Assembly (NCBI GenBank): GCA_030323885.1
Contig: CM059191.1
Coordinates: 1,719,659-1,783,658 of the forward strand
Direction of reading: 5' to 3'
DNA: 64,000 bases
DNA from: Branchipolynoe longqiensis
Taxonomy: Eukaryota; Annelida; Polychaeta; Phyllodocida; Polynoidae
Part shown: piece by piece, positions 54,116-64,000 of the stretch
Position numbering within the stretch: position 1 is the first letter of the stretch
Layout of the letters: each line of letters starts with the position of its first letter
Notes under the pieces: model-generated
Databases searched by the model: none
Told to the model about the DNA's origin: nothing
Seen by the model: only the letters and a program-made list of their open reading frames with translations
Translations under genes and position numbers: made by a program

Positions 54116-55284
54116 ACCGGCGAGCTGTGCTGGGCTGATATAATCTGATAAAATATACTTCTATTTCGATTCATTCTCTAGAAATTTGGAGCAACTCTGT
54201 CAACTCCGAAGTTTAATTAGGCACCTCGACATACAACATTTAAATTATTAAAGCTAATGTTTTGCACTGGGCGTTAAATATAGTTTAGGTTTTATTTGGA
54301 CGTTGTGAATATTCTATGGTGATTTGCGGGTTAGCTGTTGACAGTAGGGTTGAGAGTGAAATTTAATATCGTGACATTTAATATCGGGTGCGTGTTGGAT
54401 GCTTAGTATATGGATATTAAAGCAAAATCGGGGCATAGGGGCATATAGACTTCCATAAAGCGATATATTCACTTCTAAAGAGTATTGACAATAGACAAGT
54501 TAATTGTACGCTATCAGGTGTACTCGGAAAACATGGCTCGATTAGGAAAGAAATGCGATCAAGCAAATCGGGTCAGATAAGAATTACAATGTTTCTCACA
54601 TTATTCTGCCGCCCATAAATAAAACCACCCTCACCCCCACCGACACAATCGACCAAGGTCCTGCCATGGACACGTTGTATCTGATATTAATCGGTTAGCA
54701 GAAATTACAACAACATACTATTTGAGAGATAATGTAGTCTAGTCTAGTCCATATTGTTAAATAATATATAGGTGGGGATATCAGTTTGTCGGGGGCACAT
54801 TACTAAATACAGACTTCATAAATTAAGAGTCGCAGAAAATGAATATTTTCGGGTTTGTGTCATTAGTTTAAGTGTAACTCGGACTGATAAGGAGCTGAGG
54901 TAAAGCGATGAAAGTAAAGATAAGGGGATGGTAATTGCGTTTCCGTAAAGAGCATGTAGGTCACATTCGAATACAGCTAAATACTTTATTTACGCAGCAG
55001 GTTCGTTTTGTGGTAATTAGCATCTGACATTATAGATACACACAAACGCTTGTTTTGACAAACAGCAAGTATGAAACGGCTGTGTGCAGCTTACATCAGA
55101 TGTGTTTGTTTAGTGGTTTTGTTTAGTGGCAAAATAACAGATGGAGGTGGAGGACAAACATTGACAGTATATGCCTAAATTAATTTCCAATGTTTGTATT
55201 TTGAATTTTGACAATCTCATTTTTCCGAAGGCAAGTCATAATCAAAAGGAAATATAACACTATGAAATACCAGAGCAAACAATG
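54116..55284. other. Unassigned, 1.2 kb
   Basis: No gene or repeat was recognised. AT-rich and apparently unique in the window. Confidence 0.3.
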
Positions 55285-55693
55285 CACATCAAACCGCACA
55301 AAAATGCTGTCATAAGTAAGAATCAAATGGCATTACGCACAAATGAAGAATGTGAAACAAACTACGAAGCGTTGGTTAATTTACTGGTCTCACCCAACCA
55401 ATGATCGCGGCCTTCATAAGAACCGCACGCAAATGCTGTCATAAGTCATAAGTATAATCCGAATGCAACAGATAACAGAAGAATAATCCACCTATGGCTG
55501 TCAAACTACGACTACGTAGTTTTTGGTAGGGCAGGGGATATAGACACAGACACTAGAGTGACATAATAGAAAGTCACATAGTCATTGATTTCTTTTAGTT
55601 TAGAATCAAATGGCACAAATGAATAATGTGAAAAAAACTAAGAAGCGTTGGTTCATTTAATGGTGTCACCCAACCAATGATCGCCGCCTACAT
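55285..55693. repeat. Local direct duplication
   Basis: The ~95-base block with AGAATCAAATGG, ACAAATGAANAATGTGAAA, GAAGCGTTGGTTNATTTA and CACCCAACCAATGATCGC at 55,318-55,412 recurs at 55,600-55,690. ACCGCACNNAAATGCTGTCA is repeated at 55,291 and 55,423. Confidence 0.75.
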
Positions 55694-55705
55694 AACAATA
55701 GTGAT

Positions 55706-56772
55706 ATGGTTGGTTGTTGGTTGTGTTGTTTGTGTGTTGTTTGTTATTTGGTTGTGACTGTTGTTGATTGGTGTGATAGGATTGGTTGTTGTTGTTCGGT
55801 TGGTTGTTGGTTGGTTGTGTTGTTTGTTGTGTTTGTTGTTTGGTGGTTTGTTGGTGGTTTGTTGTGTTGTTTTTTGGGAGTGGTTGTTTGGTGGTTGTGG
55901 TTGTTGATTAGATGTTGTTGGTTGTGGATTGGTTGTTGCTTCGGTTGGCTGTTGCCTCGGTTGTTGTTATTTGATTGTGTAGAATGTTGTTGGTTGGTTG
56001 TTTGTTGTGGTTGTTTGGTGGTTGTTTGTTGGTTGTGTTGGTTGTTGGTTGGTTGTTGGTTGAGTCCACGGTTGGTTGTTGGTTGGGTGGTTGTGTTGTT
56101 GGTTGTTGTTTGGTTGTTGGTTGTGTTGTTGGTTGGTTGTTGTGGTTGTTGATTGCTGTTGGTTGTTGATTGCTTGTTGTTGATTGGTTTGGTGTATTTG
56201 TGGATTAGATGTTGTTGGTTGTTGATTGCTTCGGTTGTTGTAATGATTAGGGACTTGCTCTTGGCTTAGGCTTGGATTGGTTGTTGTTGTGTTTGTTGTC
56301 GTTGGTTGGTTGGTGTTGGTTGGTTGTTGGTTGTGTTGTTTGTTGGTTTGTTGAGTGTGGTTGGTTGTTGATTGTTGTTGATTGTTGATTGGTTGTTGCT
56401 TTGGTTGTTGTAATGATTAGGTTGTAATGATTAGGTAATCGATTGGATTGGTTGTTGTTGGTTTGCTGTTGGTTGGTTGTTGGTTGTGTTGTTTGTTGGT
56501 TGTTTGTTGGTTTTTGGTTGTGTCGATGGTTGATTGTTGTTGGTTGGTGATTGGTGTGATAGGATTGGTTGTTGGTTGGTTGGTTGTGTTGCTGGTTGTT
56601 GTTTGGTTGTTGGTTGTGTTGTTTGTTGGTTGTTTGTTGTGGTTCTCGTTGGTTGTTGCTTCGGTGGCATGTTTCTAATGATTAGGTAATCGATTGGATT
56701 GGTTGTTGTGGTTGTTACCCTCCACGTGTTTGTTGTTTGGTTAGTTGTTGTTTTGTTTGCGTTGTTGTTGAT

Positions 56773-56774
<2 letters not shown>
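55706..56774. repeat. TTGGTTGTT simple-sequence tract, ~1.07 kb
   Basis: Imperfect GGTTGTTGGTTG repeats include larger repeated blocks (ATGATTAGGTAATCGATTGG occurs twice, at about 56,413 and 56,677). Long frames (WLLVGC-type) are artefacts. Confidence 0.85.

Positions 56775-56815
<41 letters not shown>
56775..56815. repeat. C41 homopolymer
   Basis: Forty-one consecutive C at the end of the TTGG tract. Confidence 0.9.
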
Positions 56816-56819
<4 letters not shown>

Positions 56820-57013
56820 TTCCATCCTTGTCTGGTTGTGATATTTGTTAATTGGTGGTGATAGAGATTGGTTGTGCGGTTGCATTGTCTTTGTTTGTCA
56901 TGCAGCTGTGGTGGCATTGCGATTTGTTTATGTTGTTCGGTGTTGCCGTTGGTTGTGTTTTTTGCGTTGTTGGTTTTTGCGTCCCCTACAAAAAGTGTTG
57001 GATTCCATTGTTC

Positions 57014-57014
<1 letters not shown>

Positions 57015-57048
<34 letters not shown>
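57015..57048. repeat. C34 homopolymer
   Basis: Thirty-four consecutive C, 200 bases from the C41 run. Confidence 0.9.
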
Positions 57049-57937
57049 AGTTGGAGATTGGCGTGTTGGCCTTCGGCGCCCGATCAGACAATAAACAGTT
57101 CAGCATTAAATTGGTTTAGACAAAATTGATTTGGCATGTTTTTCGATAAAAACTTGGCGCTGACAAGACACGACCGACACTACGCGATGCTATTCCACCA
57201 ATGGTTGTGGTTTAGGAAACCAGCAAGGTGTCGATAAAAACTCGGCGCTGACAGGACTATGGTGCTACAGTGGCGTCTCCGAGAGGGGAAAGCAAGAGTT
57301 AAGGGGTGGGGAGGCGACGACTGGCGCCACTAGAGTATGTTGGCAGATGTAAACAAAGACAGCAGTCGGCAATATTGTTCGGAGAATAAAACAGAACTGC
57401 AATGGTGAGGGCCCCCGACTCGTTCTGAGTTGTTTTTATATTGTACTTATATCGTATTTGCAGGACTACCCTACAAGGACAGATAACGATACATGATAGT
57501 ACTTAGGTGAGCCTTTATTTTTTTTCTTAAGGTGAGTGCGGCCCTATGGGGCTCAAAAAGGCAGAGGATACAACAAACAATTATCTGCACATCGATGGGC
57601 GGTGACCACTTCTATCGTCTTTTTATTATTGTCCAAAGCTAATTGAATCGTATTGCAGGCTGGAAAAGAATCAGATGAAGAGGAATCCATATTGTTACTT
57701 TGTTGTGATATTGTTGATAACGTAGGGAGGCCAGCTCCGGAGTTGACCAGGTCAACCATGTGTAGCGAAAACATTGATGGCGATATTAACAAAAAAGAAG
57801 TCTGTGGAATCCAATATCTCCAATTTCGACTCAAAATCAATAATAAATAACATTTGAATCGTACGTGAGGTAGCAAAATACGGAGGTTAGCGCAACCACA
57901 AGCGTACAACTTGGTGAAGTTGTTGTTGATGTGCTAT
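57049..57937. other. Unassigned; short direct repeat; possible exon
   Basis: CGATAAAAACTYGGCGCTGA occurs at 57,143 and 57,234. The frame 57,653-57,850 (MQAGKESDEEESILLLCCDI) sits after TATTGCAG and could be a host exon, but nothing confirms it. Confidence 0.3.
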
Positions 57938-58159
57938 GGGGCCGGTGTAGTAAGTTCAAAACACTACCCCACAAAAACACTACGGTAGTGTTTTCAACCT
58001 AGGTTCAAAACACTACGGTAGTGTTTTGAACCTGGTTGATGGTAAGTTCAAAACACTACTGTGGCCACGCTCAAAACACTATCCTTAAGTTCAAAACACT
58101 ACCTTTAAGTTCAAAACACTACTCTATTTTCTTAGGGTGGAGCAGTATGTAGTAATGTG

Positions 58160-58517
58160 GGTCAGCCGGTTGCTGGATGTTGTTTAACGTCCTAGCATCA
58201 TCTAAGGTCATATCAGGATGGGTATCGACTTGTGACAGTGCGCACTCATGGGACTTTATAGTGCTGCCCAACTGAGAGACCACGCTGTCAGAACCATGAC
58301 CTGATATCCCACTCAGTAACATTATCCTGACACTGAGCCAATCAGTCCTTGCCCTATCCTAATAATGGCGAGCGGCTGGCTAGGAAGTGACAAGTATAAC
58401 TTTTTATGTCACTGGTTTGACTCGACCAGGGTTCGAACCCACAAACCCATGGGTTCGGATCCCCCAATCTCCCAAAGCAGGAGAGGGTTGCTCAACTCAT
58501 TCGGCCATCCCATCTGC
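58160..58517 (-). mobile_element. SINE family 2 nested in element C
   Basis: A full-length reverse copy with the head complement at 58,440-58,517. The last ~80 bases plus adjoining microsatellite are duplicated at 58,672-58,775. Confidence 0.8.
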
Positions 58518-58519
58518 TC

Positions 58520-59280
58520 TTCTCACAGACACAGAGACACACACAGAAACACACACACAGACACAGACACACAGAGACACAAAGACACAGTGACACACAC
58601 AGACACAGAGACACACACAGAGACACAGAGACACACACACAGACACAGAGATACACACACAGACACAAACCCATGGGTCGGATCCCCCAATCTCCCAAAG
58701 CAGGAGAGGGTTGCTCAACTCATTAGGCCATCCCATCTGCTCTTCTCACAGACACAGAGACACACACACAGACACACACATAGACACAGATACACACACA
58801 CATACAGAGACACAGTGACACACACAAACACACAGACACACACACAGACACACACAAACACACAGATACACAAAACACAGATACACACACACAGACACAC
58901 ACACAGACACAGAGACACACACACAGAGACACACACACAGATACAGAGATACACACACAGACACACACACAGACACACACACAGACACAGAGACACATAC
59001 AAACACAGACACACACACACAGACACACACACAGACAAAGAGACACACACAGAGACATGGAGACACACACACATACACAGAGACACACACACAGACACAG
59101 ACATAGAGACACACATAGACACACACAGACACACACAGAGACAGAGAGACACACACATAGACACAGAGACAGACACACACAGAAACACACATACACAGAT
59201 ACAGACACACAGACACAGACACACACACAGACACACACGGAGACACAGAGACACACACACAGAGACACACACACAGAGGG
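58520..59280. repeat. (ACACAGAC)n microsatellite, ~760 bp
   Basis: Imperfect CACAGACACAGAGACACA repeats, interrupted once at 58,668-58,745 by a duplicate SINE head. The 339-codon plus frame (His/Thr-rich) is an artefact. Confidence 0.9.
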
Positions 59281-59299
59281 AGGGAGGGATGACGTTTGA

Positions 59300-59500
59300 C
59301 GTTCGTGCTTCAAACGCCGCAGCACTATCAGCGTATACTACTAATACGTGCTTCAAACGCCGCAGCACTATCAGCGTATACTAATACATGGTGCACACGC
59401 CGCAGCGCTATCAGCGTATACTACTAATACATGCTTCAAACGCCGCAGCACTATCAGCGTATACTACTAATACGTGCTTCAAACGCCGCAGCAGGGTCAG
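59300..59500. repeat. ~43-bp minisatellite, five units
   Basis: The unit contains TGCTTCAAACGCCGCAGCAC, TATCAGCGTATACTACTAAT. Confidence 0.85.
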
Positions 59501-59767
59501 CTAATGTTTTGAACTTGGGTAGTGTTTTGAACGTACGTAGTGGTAGTGTTTTGAACTTAACAGTAGTGTTTTGAACTTAAGTTCAAAACACTACCGTCGT
59601 GTTTTGAACGTAGGTTCAAAACACTACCGTAGTGTTTTGAACGGCGTAGTGTTTTGAACGTCCTACACCGGGCCGAGCACAGCTTGGTCACCGATAAGTC
59701 CACCTGGTGGACGGATACAGTAAGAACAGTAGCTAGTAGCAACCACTGAGCCGAGGATGGCCGTCCC

Positions 59768-59776
59768 TTTTATAGT
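59768..59776 (+). promoter_or_regulatory. Possible TATA-like element
   Basis: TTTATAGTC lies about 215 bases upstream of the ATG at 59,986. It is a weak sequence-only call. Confidence 0.25.
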
Positions 59777-59985
59777 CTGACTGAGTCGTTGTTGATAGTA
59801 AGCGTCACAGGTGCACCAGTCTGTGACTTGGATCCATTATTGAACCATTTCCTAACTCTGCTTTATTCGTTATTCATTTACAATCGATAATCCCAACGTG
59901 CAGTTGTTGGTAGAATGCTAGAACAAGCTCCGGGCATACCAGACATTACATAGGTACTGTGTGATGTGCGACAGAGAAGAACACA

Positions 59986-61089
59986 ATGAACTTCTTCATT
60001 CTTTTGTTGCTGGCTGCTTCTGGAATAATTGGAACTAAAGGAGCTGAGGATATAGATTGCATGCTGGTACTTCTCCAGGATGAGTTTCGGGTGCCCTGTA
60101 GTCGTCTGCCTATAAATATCTCCCGCCCTTGCTTGGTGATGACTGATACAGATGTGACTGTTCCAAAATGGTCTAAGGTGAGTTAATTTATATATTGTTA
60201 TCTAGAAATTAATTTATAAACATGATTCAGTATGCTGCAATGCTTATTTCTAATTCTCTTGCTCCAGAACAATTTCAATACATAATAGTATATTTCATTT
60301 CTTTGACATATATTGCTGCCATACTGAAAATCATTTTGAATCTAGAAAACACATGTTTGCTATGTTCATCTGACCGTAACTTCATTTTTTTCATTTAGCT
60401 AACTATTGCTAATCACAATTAATGTGACTGATTAATCTGTATAAGGAATATCTTGGTGATATTAAGTTTTTTGTTTGTAGATTCTGCCAAAAGTGTCAGA
60501 AGTTGGACGATCGATGATATGTGCTAATTATGCAAGAGGCAAGGGAGCTAATTGTTTCATTGATGATAGGAAAGATATTAAGCCTAAAGGTGAGTGAAAT
60601 AGCTCAGAGAATTTCCTCTAAGAATTGATGATACTGTCAATTAGCTGACTGATTATGTGCTTTTAACATGTATTCACTGCACAAATTTCTTATATATCTT
60701 AACTAGTTTTTTTCACATAAAAAATGTCCTAACATTGAGCTTGGAGCTTCTATGAATACCAATGAGTTGACCATAAAAACGATATCACTGTATTACAGTG
60801 AAGCATTGACTATAGTCAAAGCCTTACAATTCATTTAGGCTATTTTCTGATAAAGCGCATTCATCTACCTTCTCCCGATATGCCTTGGCCTGTGGTTATA
60901 GACCTGTCATGGCATGGGTGTCTCTGTATCTCAAGAGATTTTAATGAGAATTTTCTGTGTATATCATTTAAGATTTTGAGTGGACACCATGGGCTGGGAC
61001 TTCTCCAACTCTAGCACGAAGCATCATGCTAATTGATGGTACCACACATACCACATGTCCTTATGAAGAACGGTATCATGAGACAGAAG
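59986..61089 (+). CDS. Secreted protein of unknown function, exons 1-3 (3' part not found)
   Basis: Exon 1 (59,986-60,177) encodes MNFFILLLLAASGIIGTKG, a clear signal peptide, followed by a mature start near AEDIDC. Exon 2 is 60,481-60,589 and exon 3 is 60,973-61,089. Splice sites fit: AAG|GTGAGT, TTTGTAG|ATT, AAAG|GTGAGT, TTTAAG|ATT, GAAG|GTGAGA. Phases are 0, 1, 1, and joining leaves one open frame of 139 codons plus one base. Cysteines are at 25, 38, 49, 78, 89 and 129. Asn44-Ile-Ser is an N-glycosylation site. Exon 3 has DFEWTPWAGTSPTLARS. I recognise no family. The final exon is unresolved; TACAG|CCCAAG at about 61,585 keeps phase but soon stops and is only a weak candidate. The ATG has A at -3. 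Confidence 0.7.
60178..60480 (+). other. Intron 1 of the secreted-protein gene
   Basis: GTGAGT donor and TTTTTTGTTTGTAG acceptor with pyrimidine tract. AT-rich; no other feature. Confidence 0.7.
60590..60972 (+). other. Intron 2 of the secreted-protein gene
   Basis: GTGAGT donor. The acceptor TATATCATTTAAG has a weak pyrimidine tract. No repeat was recognised inside. Confidence 0.65.
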
Positions 61090-62604
61090 GTGAGAGGTTT
61101 TGGCTGTATATGAGCAGTATTTGTTAATCATAAGAATGATATTTTTGTCTTATTAATGGATACCAGCAGTCATTTATTAGATCTTTAAATTGGGAAGGTT
61201 AATAACACAGTGCTAGTTAAATGAAGAATAACACAAAAAAACAGAAAGATTATAATACATCTCGTTTAATTTCCAAGATATTCACATTTTAAGATTTCTA
61301 TATTTACTTGAACAACATTTGCCTTTAACACTGAATGAAACATGCAGTGTGTTTTTGTTTGGCATAATTTGATTTTGTTTTAAATATATGCCTATCCGAT
61401 ACCAAAATAAAACTCACCTAGTGGTCTTTTTGATATGATCTATTAATGCATTGTGTAACCAATGATGATTTAGCACCAGGCGAAACAAAACTGCATGCTT
61501 TGATACTTGTTCTGATTTATGTAACTGCAAAAGAATGTGCTAATAACCCAAAAATGCCTTTAAGTGTGTTGTCTTAAAATACAGCCCAAGTAATTTTGGT
61601 ATCAAAATAAAGAGTAAAGCTTTAGTTCATTCACAGTGCATTCTGGGTATTTTTATTTAAACATTCATCCAAATAGGAGTGTTTAAAAATTGGCAATCTT
61701 TCATGATTTTCATAGCCCCTACTTTCTTCTAGTGTTATCTAAGTGCTACCGGTACATATCATTAAAGCTGCTTAGTCCGATGAAGAATCAAATTTTCAAA
61801 ACCAAAATAATTATCTAGATTTGGCACTACATATCTAACTTAGATACCGATGCACTTATTAAGCATTTGTTGCCACATAGAAGGGAACACTGAGGCAATT
61901 TAAAAGAACCTGTTACCGCAGAAACCTATGGTGGAAGCATTTTGGCATGTTTGCACTTCCAATATCTCAAAAACTAAACATTTAAAATAAAAGCTACTTC
62001 AAACTAAAGTAAGGTAGATTATAACGATCACGTTAATACATTTATCTCAGAAAATGACAGAAACTCAAAAGCATCGGACCATGCAACTTTAAGTAAGTCT
62101 GTTGCACAACTTCATAATTCATGATATAACAACAATTAACAGTGGACAACCAACATTTATTGAAATGATATAACTACAATCTGGTGATAATGCTAGAACA
62201 GTTGCATATCAAATTAATTTTTTATGACGACATGCAATGTTAGAATTTTCTCAGACAAATAATTGTTCAACCTGTGAACCGAGATTAATTCTAGATATAA
62301 TTTAGAAAAGACAATTTCAGTTAAGGTTACTTATGGATCCTGACTGAATAAAGACAATTGCCAATGACACTCCACATATTTTATTTAAATTGACCTCAAT
62401 TGTTAGTAGGCATCATCAGACGCAAATTCGACAGCAAATAGAGAGGAGAGTGTTGAAGGCGTGGCTGAGAGCATCTTCCATGGGACGTAGTTGTATATTG
62501 CAGCCAAGAGCCATCCCCGGCTTCTGTGATCTGTACTTCCTTCGCCCCTGCTCTTCCACACACTTGCGCAGCCCATTGCCGTAGACTATGTAATGTCACA
62601 GCAA
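61090..62604. other. Presumed intron or 3' flank, 1.5 kb
   Basis: AT-rich, with no recognisable repeat or strong exon. Terminal exon or exons of the upstream gene may lie here or beyond the window. Confidence 0.4.
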
Positions 62605-63440
62605 CAGGATTGGAATAATTCACCTCAAAACATTAGCATATGACTACAGTCAAGACATTAAACTCCTAACGAAACCACAAAGGAATACTAGAGCAAATAG
62701 CGTGCCACTACTAAGGCAGACCAGAAGCCAAATCAAAGCTCAGTAAAGGAGCACACTGGAAATGGCTGCCAAGGTATGGAATGCCCAAGCGGTAAAGGAA
62801 TGACAAATTCCTGACCTAAAAACATACAAAAAATATATGTGCAAAGTAAGGCTAGGAAACCCCCACTAAGCCACACCGCAAGGGGGCATGTGATATGTCA
62901 CGGCCCACCAGCGGGATTGCCAATGGAAGGTAACCATGCCAAAATTAACCAGATAATACACCTAACAACCACGTGCAAGCCTATGATATGTAAATATGAG
63001 TAGGCTAGTCTAGTAATAAGAGTATACAAAATTAAAATATATATATACCAAGAAAATAAAAAAAAACTAACATAGACTACTAACCATACTAAGCACCCAC
63101 TTACCTGCTACTGTAATACAGGCAATCAAACACCTTATCTGCTACTACTGTGTGATAGGATAACTCCACCACTACAGGTGGCCAGCATTGAAAACAAGCC
63201 CGAGTACTCAAGCTTATACGTCGGAACACCACTGTCGGCCCGACGGTGACTCAAAAGTGGAAAGGTATTGAACCCTAACGTCGGAACACCACCGTCGGCC
63301 CGACGGTGGCCAGACGATGGAAAGTCGGTGGCGACGGTGCGACCAATAGCCAATGTCGGGCCGACGGGCTGTGTGCTATCTGGGTATGTTATGGACAGTA
63401 TAAACACAGCCTCAATAAAAAAATATTTAAAAACAAAAAA
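62605..63440 (+). mobile_element. LINE 3' end with A-rich tail
   Basis: Homologous along its length to 12,651-13,505 (minus): ACCTCAAAACATTAGCATAT, CTACTAAGGCAGACCAGAAG, GGAGCACACTGGAAATGG, CAAGGGGGCATGTGATATGT, CCTCAATAAAAAAATA. A ~65-base GTCGGAACACCACYGTCGGC block is duplicated within it at 63,221 and 63,280. Coding remnants are broken. Confidence 0.7.
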
Positions 63441-63507
63441 AAGTGCAATTCTGATAAACAATGTCAGTGTCACTACCATTAGTGGCTGGCTGTAGGGCAG
63501 CAGGAAC

Positions 63508-64000
63508 GCCGGTGTTGCAGTTTCCGCGGCACACCAGTTTGTGAGGGGCACATACATTCAAATGCATTGTCAATGGCCATGAGCAAATCTTTATACAGAA
63601 AAAGTCAAATATCTCTCAAATTACACCACCTAGAAGCAACCCACTTGGAACACATATAGAAAACATATTCGATGAATAGATTATATTAAATTGATACGTT
63701 AGGCTTCTGCACTTCTATTACTTTTGAATAAAACTAATGTTTTGCACTGCGCGTACCAACAAACTCAAGGCATTGTCAATGGTTGTGAGCAATCTTGATA
63801 CAGAAAATACAGAAAAAGTGAAATATCTCTAAAGCCACACCACCTAGAAACAAATCGCTTGGTACAAATATAGAAAACCTCTTTACGAAAAACATTATGT
63901 TAAATTTATAAGGTTAGTGATGATGCTGTTCAATTTTGATGCATGCGCAGAAGCGATATGTCCCTCGCAAACTGGTATGCCACCGAAACTGCAACACCGG
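63508..64000. mobile_element. TIR element family E, running to the window edge
   Basis: GCCGGTGTTGCAGTTTC and ACACCAGTTTGTGAGGGGCA at 63,508 are inverted at the window end (TGTCCCTCGCAAACTGGTAT, GAAACTGCAACACCGG). Inside, a ~150-base block (GGCATTGTCAATGG, AAATATCTCTNAA, ACACCACCTAGAA) is directly duplicated at 63,562 and 63,769. No coding capacity. Confidence 0.75.

Larger units (their letters stand above)
57940..59674. mobile_element. TTTTGAAC-word TIR element (element C), nested
   Basis: The ends are inverted: GGCCGGTGTAG then AGTTCAAAACACTAC at 57,940, and the complement of GTGTTTTGAACGTCCTACAC and CGGGCC at 59,674. About 8-9 copies of GTTCAAAACACTAC or its complement lie in each flank (57,953-58,125 and 59,505-59,660). 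Near-perfect palindromes include 58,002-58,032 (15-bp arms) and 59,614-59,642 (14-bp arms), each with a one-base spacer. The middle is filled by a SINE, an ACACAGAC microsatellite and a minisatellite. No transposase is present. Confidence 0.75.

Noticed and set aside
55706..56774. Telomere-like or coding Val/Trp/Leu-rich sequence
   Set aside because: The TTGGTTGTT repeat is irregular and not a metazoan telomere repeat. Frames are compositional.
57380..57510. A mini-gene starting at AATGGTGAGG with acceptor at TTTGCAG
   Set aside because: Joining gives only about eleven codons before a stop, with no support.
58365..59384. 339-codon His/Thr-rich protein
   Set aside because: A direct translation of the ACACAGAC microsatellite.

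Overview
The window is eukaryotic, repeat-rich DNA and almost certainly comes from a mollusc, perhaps a gastropod. This is inferred from two abundant tRNA-derived SINE families that I associate with molluscan genomes, pogo-like MITEs with TA target duplications, several LINE lineages, a tyrosine-recombinase (DIRS/Ngaro-order) retrotransposon, and intron-containing host coding sequence. No bacterial gene organisation, operon or CRISPR array is present. Most long open frames are low-complexity artefacts.

Layout. 1-683: an open frame on the minus strand (227 codons, running off the window) encoding a Ser/Arg-rich gag-like protein. 0.9-15.6 kb: SINEs, a noisy ~66-bp minisatellite of about 3 kb (2.06-5.1 kb), a truncated reverse transcriptase, MITEs, and an ACGT-saturated terminal-inverted-repeat element (11.36-12.03 kb). 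15.66-41.39 kb: a very large inverted duplication. Left arm 15,655-29,529 and right arm 30,027-41,385 meet at a 497-base N gap lying exactly on the symmetry axis; near the gap, left plus right coordinates sum to 59,556. The arms share every repeat in mirror order but differ by large discrete events: a solo LTR present only on the left (empty site on the right), a LINE 3' fragment present only on the right, and about 2.25 kb missing from the right. 41.4-45.4 kb: a DIRS/Ngaro-like element on the minus strand (gag, RT-RNase H, tyrosine recombinase) whose breaks fall at homopolymers. 45.5-49.9 kb: a third SINE type and a decayed CR1-like LINE. 50-57.9 kb: scattered repeats, a TTGG-rich tract and two long poly-C runs. 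57.94-59.67 kb: an element built from GTTCAAAACACTAC words. 59,986-61,089: three consistent exons of a secreted host protein. 62.6-64 kb: a LINE 3' end and a terminal-inverted-repeat element running to the window edge.

The most unusual content is a set of elements built almost entirely from one self-complementary word each: ACGT in 11.36-12.03 kb, CCGG in 17.74-19.48 kb, and GTTCAAAACAC/GTGTTTTGAAC in 57.94-59.67 kb. The first two share a GGCCC(T/A)GTCACAC-type terminus and an internal AAGTTTTGAAC hairpin, and the TTTTGAAC core recurs in the third. I do not recognise a described family with this architecture.

All identities and homologies were judged by eye. Repeat boundaries are good to a few bases where a target duplication or terminal inverted repeat is cited, and otherwise to about 10-30 bases.
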